From Sphingobium quisquiliarum P25 (GTDB lineage Bacteria; Pseudomonadota; Alphaproteobacteria; Sphingomonadales; Sphingomonadaceae), in contig NZ_ATHO01000149.1 in the NCBI RefSeq assembly GCF_000445065.1, forward strand, positions 1 through 32,500: 32,500 bases of DNA, given 5' to 3'. The notes under the pieces were generated by a model. The model was given only the letters and a program-made list of their open reading frames with translations, was not told the origin of the DNA and did no database searches. This document shows positions 25,506 through 32,500 of this stretch, in pieces. Both the position numbers and the translations under genes were made by a program. Positions within the stretch are counted from its first letter, which is position 1, and the number at the start of each line of letters is the position of its first letter.

Positions 25506-27698
25506 ATGATGATCCGAATTTCCTTTCATTCCCGGCTGGCGCTGGTCGCCTTGTCGCTTGCGCCTTTTCCCGCGCTCGCCCAGCCCGGCCCGGGCGCCAC
25601 GCCGTCGGACGACCAGAGCCTGGGCGAGATCGTGGTCACCGCTGAAAAGCGCGAACAGAGCCTTCAGGCGATTCCGGCGTCGATCACGGCTTTCGGCAGG
25701 CAGCAGTTGGAGACGAAGGGCATTACCGGCATCGCCGACCTGCTGGGCGCGGTGCCCAATGTGCAACTGACCCCCTTTCCCAATGTCGCCACCAGCCAGC
25801 GGACCTTCATTCGCGGCATCGGTAATGTGAACGACCAGATCACCCAGGATCCCAGTGTCGCCGTCTATGTCGACGGCATCTATTCGGCGCGGATACAGGG
25901 GCAGGCGACCGACGTTGCAGAGCTGGAGCGGGTCGAGGTGTTGCGCGGCCCCCAGGGCTCGCTTTATGGCCGCAACGCGACGGGCGGGGCGATCAACTTC
26001 ATCACCAAGGCGCCCGAGTTCGGCAAATTCTCGGCAAGTCAGCGCCTGAGCATGGGCAATTACGACCTGTTCGAGGCGCGAACCTTCGTCAACGTGCCGC
26101 TGGGCGATCATCTGGCGGCGCAACTCTCTTATTATCATTCACAGCGCGACGGCTTCGTGCAGAATCTCGGCACAGGGGCGGCGCGGTTCGGCGACCGCCG
26201 CCGCGATGCCTACCGGGCGGCCGTGCGCTGGGCCCCGGTCGATGGCCTCGACATCCGCTACGCCTATGACCGCAGCGACGTGGGCGACACCGCGCCCTAT
26301 GCGCTGGTGCCCGTCGGTTTCTACCCGGTCAAGGCGAAGCGTCCTACGCAATCGTCGCCGTTCGTGCGCGATCTGCAGCGTAACGACATCACCGCGCAGG
26401 GGCATTCGCTGACCGTCAGCTATGACATCGCGGACGGCATGCAGATCAAGAGCCTGACCGGCTACCGCAAGCTCGACACGCAATATAATCAGAATAACGC
26501 GCCTGGGATCTTCGGTCCATTCCCCGCCAACCGGAACCAGTTTTTTCAAAAGCAGGACCAGTTTTCGCAGGAATTGCAGATCATCGGCGAAGCGGCGGAC
26601 CAGCAGCTACAATATGTCGCCGGCCTGTTCTATTTCGAGGAATCAGCCAGGAACTACGACACGTCGCGCCAGTATAATTTCAACGCCGCCAGGCCGGGCC
26701 TGAATTATATCGAGCGTCGCGTCACGGCCAAGAACAAGGCCTACGCTGCCTACGCTCAAGCCACCTACAGTCCTGAAGCGTTCAATAGGCGCCTGCACTT
26801 GACGCTCGGCGGTCGCTATTCCTATGATAAGCGCGAGGGCAGCTTCCAGCGGACCGTTACCCCTGCCATAGGGCCGCAAGTCGTTGGCGCATACGGCGAA
26901 GGTCATCGCACATCGCGAGATTTCAGTCCAAGCGCAACGATTGCTTTCGACATCACGTCCAGCGCCAACGTGTATGCAAAGGTGGTCAGTGGTTATAAGA
27001 CCGGCGGCTTTAACGTCAACGCGTCCGCCCTGGCCAAATTCATCGCCGGTTTCGGGCCGGAGGATGTCCTGTCCTACGAAGCGGGCATCAAGTCGGAATG
27101 GCTGGATCGGCGGCTGCGTTTCAATCTCGCGGCGTTCCACATGAACTACAAGGATATCCAGGTCGGAGTTCCCGACGCGACGAACCCGACGCTGGTGGAC
27201 ATCATCAACGCCGGCAAGGCGCGCATCGACGGCTTTGAACTGGACATTACGGCGCAGCCGGCACGCGGCCTGACCTTCACCGCCAATTATGGCTATCTCG
27301 ACGCCCGCTTCACCCGGATCATCAACAGCGCCGGCGCCAACATCGCGTCCGGCTTCCCGTTCGTGCAAGCGCCCAGGCATACGCTGACGACGGCGATCGA
27401 CTATAGTTTCCCGGAGACCCCGATCGGAACGCTGAGCGCCAATCTCAGCTATTCGTTCGTCGACAAGCAGTTCAGCCAGCCGGGCGACGCCCGCTACGTC
27501 ATACCCGACTATGGCCTGCTGGACGCGCGGATCACGCTGGCCGATATTCCGGTCCGGGGGCTTGACGCCAAGCTGTCGGTCTGGGGCAAGAACCTGACCG
27601 ACAAGGACTATTATATCACGCGCGCCAACTTCTTCGCGCCAGGCGCCCAGTTCGGCACCCCGCGCACCTATGGGCTGGACCTGATGATCGCTCTGTGA
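25506..27698 (+). CDS. TonB-dependent outer membrane receptor of the sulfatase cluster
   Basis: This receptor has about 730 residues and a signal peptide (MMIRISFHSRLALVALSLAP, cleaved after PALA). A TonB-box-like EIVVTAEKREQ precedes the plug (about 55-165, with TFIRGIGNVNDQITQDPSVAVYVDG and GPQGSLYGRNATGGAINFITKAP). The barrel follows, with NLTDKDYY near the end and the terminus GLDLMIAL. I placed the start at 25506, where AGGA lies 8 bases upstream. An in-frame ATG at 25476 would add 10 residues to the signal. It follows the DUF1214 pair after 167 bp and precedes the arylsulfatase by 33 bp. It lacks an STN domain, so regulation is probably through the AraC protein, not FecIR. Confidence 0.9.
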   Translation: MMIRISFHSRLALVALSLAPFPALAQPGPGATPSDDQSLGEIVVTAEKREQSLQAIPASITAFGRQQLETKGITGIADLLGAVPNVQLTPFPNVATSQRTFIRGIGNVNDQITQDPSVAVYVDGIYSARIQGQATDVAELERVEVLRGPQGSLYGRNATGGAINFITKAPEFGKFSASQRLSMGNYDLFEARTFVNVPLGDHLAAQLSYYHSQRDGFVQNLGTGAARFGDRRRDAYRAAVRWAPVDGLDIRYAYDRSDVGDTAPYALVPVGFYPVKAKRPTQSSPFVRDLQRNDITAQGHSLTVSYDIADGMQIKSLTGYRKLDTQYNQNNAPGIFGPFPANRNQFFQKQDQFSQELQIIGEAADQQLQYVAGLFYFEESARNYDTSRQYNFNAARPGLNYIERRVTAKNKAYAAYAQATYSPEAFNRRLHLTLGGRYSYDKREGSFQRTVTPAIGPQVVGAYGEGHRTSRDFSPSATIAFDITSSANVYAKVVSGYKTGGFNVNASALAKFIAGFGPEDVLSYEAGIKSEWLDRRLRFNLAAFHMNYKDIQVGVPDATNPTLVDIINAGKARIDGFELDITAQPARGLTFTANYGYLDARFTRIINSAGANIASGFPFVQAPRHTLTTAIDYSFPETPIGTLSANLSYSFVDKQFSQPGDARYVIPDYGLLDARITLADIPVRGLDAKLSVWGKNLTDKDYYITRANFFAPGAQFGTPRTYGLDLMIAL

Positions 27699-27731
27699 TC
27701 CGGCGCGCAAAGAAGTTCGAGGAGACTGTAG

Positions 27732-29342
27732 ATGCCTGCCAAACGCCCAAATTTCCTTCTGATCGTGGCCGATGACCTCGGCTATTCGGATCTGGGGGCA
27801 TTCGGCGGGGAGATCGATACGCCCCATCTCGACGCGCTGGCGCGCGCAGGGGTGCGGCTCACCGATTTTCATTCCGCGCCCGCCTGTTCGCCGACGCGCG
27901 CGATGCTGATGACCGGGACCGATCCGCATATCGCGGGGATCGGCACGATGCTGGAGGTGGCGCACCCCGACTTCACCGGCGCGCCAGGCTATGAGGGGCA
28001 TCTGAACGATCGCGTCGTGACCGTCACGGAATTGCTGCGCGACGGCGGCTATCACACGATCCTGTCGGGCAAATGGCATCTGGGGGAAACCACGACCAGC
28101 ATCCCCGCGGCGCGCGGCTTCGCCCGTTCCTTCACCCTGCTGCCGGCGGGTGGCAGCCATTATGGCCATGGCGACACCAACCGCTTTTCCACGGTCGACG
28201 CCAACTATCAGGAAGACGGCGTCGCGGTGACGCAGCTGCCCGACGGCTATTATTCGTCGGACTATTTCGCGACCCGCATGATCGAATTTCTGGACGAGAG
28301 GCCCAAGGACAAGCCCTTCTTCGCCTATCTGCCCTTCACCGCGCCGCACTGGCCGTTGCAGGCGCCCGACGAGAGCATCACGAAATATCGCGGCTATTAT
28401 GATGACGGGCCGGATGTCCTGCGCGAACGGCGGCTGGCCCGCCTCAAGGAACTGGGCCTGTGTCCGCCCGACGTGGCGGCGCATCCGTTCGTGGGCGGAC
28501 CCGAATGGACGGCCATGACGGAAGCGGACCGGGCGTGGTCGGCTCGCTCGATGGAGGTCTATGCCGGTATGGTGGACCGGATGGACTGGAATGTCGGCCG
28601 CGTGGTCGACCATCTGCGGGCGTCGGGCGATCTTGATGACACTATCGTCCTGTTCCTGTCCGACAATGGCGCGGAAGGAGCGATTGTGGAGGCGATGCCG
28701 ATCTATGGCAAGATCATCGAAGATCGCGTCCAGCAGCATTTCGATAACAGCATCGACAATCTCGGCCGTCCGAACAGCTGCATCTGGTATGGCCCCCGCT
28801 GGGCGCAGGCGGCAACCGCGCCGTCCCGGTTGCACAAGGCATTCACGACGCAGGGCGGCATCCGCGTCGTCGCCTTTGCCAGCGGCCCCGGCGTCACCCG
28901 CAACGAGGGCATCGGCGGCGCCTTCAGCACCGCGATGGATATTCCGGCGACGCTGCTCGACTGGGCCGGGATCGCGCATCCCGGCAACAGCTACGAAGGA
29001 CGGAAGGTCAGCCCGCTGCGCGGGCGGTCGATGGCGCCCTATCTGTCCGGCACTGCGCCCACCGTGCACCCGGCCGGCGCGGAGACGGGATGGGAACTGT
29101 TCGGCCGCCGCGCCATCCGCCGCGACAACTGGAAAGCCATATGGCTGCGCCAACCCGAGGGCGAAGGCGCGTGGGAGTTGTTCGACCTGTCCGCCGATCC
29201 GGGGGAAACCGATGACCTGGCGCAACGCGAGCCGGCGATATTGGCTGAATTGATCGCCGCATGGGACCGTTATGCCGCCGATACAGGGGTAGTCGGCGTG
29301 CCCGCGAGCATATTCGAGATGGAAGGCGAGCTTCTGGGATGA
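27732..29342 (+). CDS. atsA: Arylsulfatase, AtsA type (type I, formylglycine)
   Basis: This 536-residue type I sulfatase hydrolyses aryl sulfate esters. Length and sequence pattern closely follow Pseudomonas aeruginosa AtsA, also 536 residues and cytoplasmic. Metal-binding D14-D15 are in IVADDLGYSD. The sulfatase signature C52-S-P-T-R56 (PACSPTRAML) carries the cysteine that must be oxidised to formylglycine. GKWHLG (about 115-120), APHWPLQAP and LSDNGAEGA are also present. No signal peptide is seen, so the sulfate ester must enter the cytoplasm. GAGGAG lies 9 bases before the ATG. Its stop overlaps the next gene's start (ATGA), coupling it to the symporter. No formylglycine-generating enzyme gene is in the window. 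A decayed homologue is at 9247-9562. Confidence 0.93.
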   Translation: MPAKRPNFLLIVADDLGYSDLGAFGGEIDTPHLDALARAGVRLTDFHSAPACSPTRAMLMTGTDPHIAGIGTMLEVAHPDFTGAPGYEGHLNDRVVTVTELLRDGGYHTILSGKWHLGETTTSIPAARGFARSFTLLPAGGSHYGHGDTNRFSTVDANYQEDGVAVTQLPDGYYSSDYFATRMIEFLDERPKDKPFFAYLPFTAPHWPLQAPDESITKYRGYYDDGPDVLRERRLARLKELGLCPPDVAAHPFVGGPEWTAMTEADRAWSARSMEVYAGMVDRMDWNVGRVVDHLRASGDLDDTIVLFLSDNGAEGAIVEAMPIYGKIIEDRVQQHFDNSIDNLGRPNSCIWYGPRWAQAATAPSRLHKAFTTQGGIRVVAFASGPGVTRNEGIGGAFSTAMDIPATLLDWAGIAHPGNSYEGRKVSPLRGRSMAPYLSGTAPTVHPAGAETGWELFGRRAIRRDNWKAIWLRQPEGEGAWELFDLSADPGETDDLAQREPAILAELIAAWDRYAADTGVVGVPASIFEMEGELLG

Positions 29343-30652
29343 CCCACACGGGCAGCGCCGACCGCATATCGGGCCGCAGGCTGGCGGCATTCTCCACGAT
29401 CGGCATCGCCACCGGCGGGCTGAACGTACCCCTCCAGGCGTTCCTGCCGGCCTTCTATATCGCGGCGGGCACCATGAGCCTGCAAACGGTCGGCACCGTG
29501 TTCATGATCAGCCGCCTGTGGAGCGCGATTTCCGATCCTGCGATCGGCTGGCTGTCCGATCATAGCCGGACACGATGGGGCCGCCGCAAGCCTTGGGTGA
29601 TCGGCGGCGGCCTATTGTTTTTGCTGGGCATCGGCCTGCTTTTCTATTCACCTGCCGGCGTCGGTCCGCTCTATCTTGGCATCAGCCTCCTCCTCCTGTG
29701 TCTTGGCTGGACGGCCACCGCGACGCCGCTTTACGCCTGGGGCGGAGAATTGTCCGCCGATCCCCGTGAACGAAGCCGCATCCAGGCCTATATCCAGACC
29801 GGCGCTTCATTGGGGGTTTTCCTGGTCTTGCTCATGCCGGCGTTGCTGGACGTCGCGGGCTATGGCGGCATCGCTGTCCGGGTACCGCTGATGGGCGGGC
29901 TGCTGGCGCTGGCGCTTGTCATCGGGCTCGTGCTGATCGCGTCGCTCTACAGCGAGAGCATTGCGCCCGTGGCGCAAAGCACGGCAACGTCAGCGCCGCG
30001 CTGGCGGGAATCCCTTCGCGCGCTCGGGCGCGACGCGATGCTGTGGCGGATCATACTGTCGGACTTTTTCGTGACGCTCGGCCAAGGCTGCCGGGGCGCG
30101 GTCTTCCTGTTCTTCGTGACCTATTATCTGGGGCTCGGCACGGCGAGCATCCTGCTGCTGGTGCAATATGCCGCTGGCATCCTGGCCTCGCCGCTTTGGG
30201 CGCAGATCAGTTACCGCCTGGGCCGGATCAGGACGCTGATCGCGGCAGAGGCGGTGCAGGTCGTGATCAACCTGGCGCTGCTGCTTGTCGTCGCGCACCG
30301 TCCCTGGCTGTTTGTGCTGCTGCTGGTCGCGCAGGGCCTGACGCAAGGGTCGGGCAATCTGATGCTGCGCGCAATGATCTACGATGTCGCCGACCAGCAC
30401 AGGGCGCGCAGCGGGATCGAACGTGCCGGATTATTCTCGTCGATCTTCAACATCACGACCAACGCCGCCTTTGCCTTGGCGGTTGGAATTTCCTTTGCGG
30501 TGATCGGATGGTTCGGTTTCAGCCCCGGGCAGGCCAACAGCCCGCAGGCGATGCAGGGATTGCGCCTCTTCTTCGCGCTGGGCCCCGCATTGGGACACCT
30601 GCTGTCGATCCTAGTCATATGGGGTATCCGCAGGGGCGCCGAAGCGTCTTGA
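29339..30652 (+). CDS. GPH/MelB-type MFS cation symporter
   Basis: This 437-residue inner membrane transporter has about 12 hydrophobic segments spread over the whole length. The loop DPAIGWLSDHSRTRWGRRKPWVIGG (about 67-91) is the classic signature of the glycoside-pentoside-hexuronide:cation symporter branch of the MFS. A second GPH-type feature is the YRLGRIRT loop in the second half. The ATG overlaps the sulfatase stop by 4 bases. That placement suggests it brings the sulfated substrate, or a sulfated glycoside, across the inner membrane to the cytoplasmic sulfatase after the TonB receptor has passed it across the outer membrane. The substrate is inferred from context only. Confidence 0.88.
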   Translation: MTHTGSADRISGRRLAAFSTIGIATGGLNVPLQAFLPAFYIAAGTMSLQTVGTVFMISRLWSAISDPAIGWLSDHSRTRWGRRKPWVIGGGLLFLLGIGLLFYSPAGVGPLYLGISLLLLCLGWTATATPLYAWGGELSADPRERSRIQAYIQTGASLGVFLVLLMPALLDVAGYGGIAVRVPLMGGLLALALVIGLVLIASLYSESIAPVAQSTATSAPRWRESLRALGRDAMLWRIILSDFFVTLGQGCRGAVFLFFVTYYLGLGTASILLLVQYAAGILASPLWAQISYRLGRIRTLIAAEAVQVVINLALLLVVAHRPWLFVLLLVAQGLTQGSGNLMLRAMIYDVADQHRARSGIERAGLFSSIFNITTNAAFALAVGISFAVIGWFGFSPGQANSPQAMQGLRLFFALGPALGHLLSILVIWGIRRGAEAS

Positions 30653-30702
30653 CGAATTGGACCTTCCATGCAGCCTCCATATTCTGGCACCTTGTCAGCC
30701 GT

Positions 30703-30719
30703 GGGCATGCTGCCCTTTT
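30703..30719 (+). terminator. Short candidate terminator after the symporter gene
   Basis: GGGCA-TGC-TGCCC forms a 5-bp stem followed by TTTT, about 50 bases past the symporter stop. The stem is short, so this is only a candidate. Confidence 0.35.
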
Positions 30720-30820
30720 GTGTCAGTATGGGCTTAGCGCTGGCGAATGAATCAGTCATCGAAGCGGCAATGAGGGCGTTAATCGAGGCCATCTCACGGT
30801 CCAAATGACCGGTTTCGGTT

Positions 30821-30865
30821 AAAAAAAAAGCGGACATTCGAAATCGAACAATCAAATGGCCGCTT
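30821..30865 (-). terminator. Intrinsic terminator behind the integrase remnant
   Basis: On the minus strand AAGCGGCCATT pairs with AATGTCCGCTT (11 bp, one mismatch) around a 16-base loop and is followed directly by a run of nine T. It lies about 50 bases beyond the original stop of the decayed integrase. Confidence 0.6.
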
Positions 30866-30917
30866 TGCCCCAGCGCCCAGTGAAGTGGCCCCTCGTCCGA
30901 GGCGAGGAGCCAACAAT

Positions 30918-31018
30918 TCAAATCTCGGTATTCTCGACAGGGCAAGCGCGTCTTCCAGGTCGATCCCGAGATAGCGCACGGTGTTCTCGATCTTGCTATG
31001 ACCAAGAAGGATCTGGAG
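30918..31018 (-). pseudogene. Site-specific tyrosine integrase, C-terminal remnant
   Basis: The minus strand encodes LQILLGHSKIENTVRYLGID and LEDALALS. This is the C-terminal block of phage-type tyrosine recombinases, with the GHSK motif and the catalytic tyrosine in TVRYLG. Adding a single G after the last serine would restore an ending of SENTEI and a stop at 30918-30920. The reading frame therefore lost one base. Everything upstream is cut away where the IS3 remnant begins, at about 31013. What remains is too short for function. The terminator at 30821-30865 probably belonged to this gene. Confidence 0.75.
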
Positions 31019-31837
31019 CGAGAAAATGCACAGCTGAAGAAGCTGGTGCCCGATCTCGCGCTGGACAAGGCGATCCTGTAGGAGGCCTCGAAGCTAACTT
31101 TTTGAGCCCCTCCCGTCGCCGCGAGGCGATCGAGCAGGTCCGTCCGGTGTCTGAGCGGCGGACCTGCCGTGTTCTGGTTCAGCATCGTTCGACGCAGCGA
31201 CAATCGTCCGAATGACAGCGATGAGCAGCACCTGACGGCCGACATCATTACGCTGGCCAAGGATTATGGGCGGTACGGCTATCGCCGTATCCATGCGCTG
31301 CTGGCCCGTGCGGGCTGGCAGGTCAGCCTGTTGGTGGTCGAGCACATCTGGCGGCGGGAGGGTCTCAAAGTGCCGAAGCGGCAACCAGGACGCCGTCGGC
31401 TGTGGCTGGGCGACGGGTCGTGCATCCGGCTGCGTCCACAGCATCACGGGCATGTCTGGTCCTGCGACTTCGTCGAGGATCAGACGCACTATGGCCGCAA
31501 GTTCCGGATGCTCAACATCATCGACGAGTTCAGCCGGAAAACGCAGTTCAGCGCAGCTAATGCCTGGCGATGGTGCCGCTGCGACGGTTCCGCTCGAACG
31601 ACGTGCTCGTCGGCCTGCTCATCGAGCATGGGCCGCCCAGCATATCAGGTCCGACACGATCCCGAGTTCGTCGTCCATGCGATGCGCGAGTGGCTGGGCC
31701 GGCTCGGCGTCACCATCCTCTACATCGAGCCCCGCAGCCCGTGGGAGAACAGCTATAGCCTTGAGGAGGTGCGGGTCGTCACGGGCTGGTCGCGCGATCA
31801 CTACAACCGCGCTCACCCGCATAGTAGCTTGGGATAA
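31013..31837 (+). mobile_element. IS3-family (IS407 group) transposase remnant
   Basis: This is a degraded two-frame IS3 transposase. The end of orfA is seen as LERENAQLKKLVPDLALDKAIL, broken by a TAG at 31079-31081. orfB begins with FLSPSRRREAIEQV and SERRTCRVLVQHRSTQR, then shifts frame near 31200 into LTADIITLAKDYGRYGYRRIHALL, HIWRREGLKVPKRQPG, CIRLRPQHHGHVWSCDFVED and KFRMLNIIDEFSRKTQFSA. After further shifts it continues with DPEFVVHAMREWLGRLG, YIEPRSPWENSYSLEEV and ends in HYNRAHPHSSLG. The usual segment between ENGY and the SLEEA-like motif is deleted. The first catalytic Asp (SCDFVED) remains. The element is dead. It interrupts the integrase remnant on its left. Confidence 0.85.
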
Positions 31838-31860
31838 CCACATCAGCAAGGGAACCTGTA

Positions 31861-32019
31861 GCAACAGCCGCACGGCTCGCGGACGCTGGGCTGGAGCGGG
31901 TCGAGTTGTTGGACGAGGATACCTACAGCCAGTCCCACCGCTTTTATAGCTACCGCCGCTCCTGCCATCGCGGGGAAAGCAGCTACGGCCGCCAGATTTC
32001 GATGATCGCGGTGGGATGA
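31861..32019 (+). pseudogene. PgeF/YfiH laccase-domain protein, C-terminal fragment
   Basis: About 52 residues in one frame, with ATAARLADAGLERVELLDED and then HRFYSYRRSCHRGESSYGRQ, ending ISMIAVG. They match what I recall of the C-terminus of polyphenol oxidase / purine nucleoside phosphorylase family proteins (PgeF/YfiH), where an FYSYRR motif and a GRQISxI ending are typical. The N-terminal ~200 residues with the metal-binding His and Cys are absent. The fragment starts right after the IS3 remnant, as if the gene had been cut by insertion or recombination. The match is from memory and over a short length. Confidence 0.55.
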
Positions 32020-32099
32020 GTGCCGTGAATGAACCTCGTCCCCAGCAGCTTCGAACGTTGATTGCCGTTGCCTATACTCGCAACGCGGAGTGATCCGCC

Positions 32100-32335
32100 T
32101 CCCCGTCAATTACGAAGCGGTGTATCGCATGCCATCGCCGAGATGGAGCAGCATTGGGCAACGTGAGACGCCAGCGCCTCGCGCAAAGCAATCCGCAGGC
32201 TGATCGAGACGATGGTCGTCCATCGGGGCACGGCCGAGGCGGCAGCCATCGTCCGCTGGAACTGCACGGCGATCTGTTCAGGATGATTGAGCTTGCTGAG
32301 ACTGCTGCTGCTGGCGGAAGCGGCAGGGGCCCGAA
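32100..32335 (+). pseudogene. Possible serine-recombinase C-terminal remnant
   Basis: Two frames together give KAIRRLIETMVVHRGT and then PLELHGDLFRMIELAETAAA. The order and content (a helix, then a VVHRG strand, then an ELHGDL strand and helix) resemble the C-terminal end of large serine recombinases of the resolvase/invertase type. A frameshift between the two blocks and the lack of any catalytic N-terminal domain mark it as dead. I hold this lightly, because the motif is short and weakly specific. Confidence 0.35.
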
Positions 32336-32337
32336 CG

Positions 32338-32375
32338 CACGAAAGCCTCAGCGCATGGGCGCTGGGGCTTTCGTG
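32338..32375. terminator. Strong 17-bp hairpin between mobile remnants and tRNA gene
   Basis: CACGAAAGCCTCAGCGC pairs along its full length with GCGCTGGGGCTTTCGTG (one G-T pair) around a 4-base loop. It lies 12 bases beyond the 3' end of the tRNA gene. On the plus strand TTGTTTT follows within 13 bases, and on the minus strand it is the first structure after the tRNA. It probably ends transcription from one or both sides. Confidence 0.55.
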
Positions 32376-32386
32376 TGACCTTGTTT

Positions 32387-32463
<77 letters not shown>

Positions 32464-32500
32464 ACACTTTTGTTTTCCTCAAGCGCCTGCGGCTGCATCG

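Noticed and set aside
26643..29390. A 915-codon open frame on the minus strand
   Set aside because: It lies antisense across the TonB receptor, sulfatase and symporter genes, which have clear family motifs. The frame has no recognisable domain and is a by-product of GC-rich codon use.

Overview
The window looks like the chromosome or a large replicon of a sphingomonad alphaproteobacterium (Sphingobium, Novosphingobium, Sphingomonas or Sphingopyxis type). The grounds are high GC, three TonB-dependent receptors (TBDRs) in 32 kb, a FecI/FecR pair next to a receptor with an STN domain, several catabolic oxidoreductases, and an initiator tRNA gene. The genus is inferred from gene style only.

Region 1 (1-9170, mostly minus strand) is one tightly packed catabolic operon. 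It reads from a good sigma70-type promoter at 9142-9170 leftwards: an uncharacterised protein with a possible Fe(II)/2-oxoglutarate triad, a Baeyer-Villiger monooxygenase with the long N-terminal extension of the 4-hydroxyacetophenone monooxygenase type, a metal-dependent amidohydrolase, a D-aminoacylase-type amidohydrolase, a small NIPSNAP-like protein, a zinc-free MDR enone reductase and a TauD/TfdA dioxygenase. Four of the six junctions are 4-base stop/start overlaps. The operon runs into a truncated thiolase (14-385) on the opposite strand. Just upstream of its promoter lies a frameshifted remnant of an AtsA-type arylsulfatase (9247-9562).

Region 2 (about 10159-21411) appears to be an uptake and periplasmic oxidation system for an amine or amino acid. 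Divergent fecI-fecR genes face an STN-domain TBDR. Downstream of that receptor, on the minus strand, come a Tat-exported sarcosine-oxidase-like flavoprotein, a second TBDR, an exported RidA-like protein, a second Tat-exported flavin oxidase and a second exported RidA-like protein. The pairing suggests that the oxidases release reactive imines in the periplasm and the RidA proteins hydrolyse them there.

Region 3 (22181-30652) is an AraC-controlled cluster: an AraC regulator, divergent from two tandem DUF1214 paralogues, a TBDR, an intact cytoplasmic AtsA-type arylsulfatase and a GPH/MelB-type symporter. It reads as a system that imports a sulfated compound and removes the sulfate in the cytoplasm.

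Decayed mobile DNA flanks region 3: an IS5-family remnant at 21519-21807 on the left. On the right is a pile-up of an integrase C-terminus, an IS407-group IS3 transposase remnant, a PgeF-like C-terminal fragment and a possible serine-recombinase tail, ending at a strong hairpin and an initiator tRNA-Met gene (32387-32463, minus). The layout suggests an accessory catabolic island assembled by transfer.
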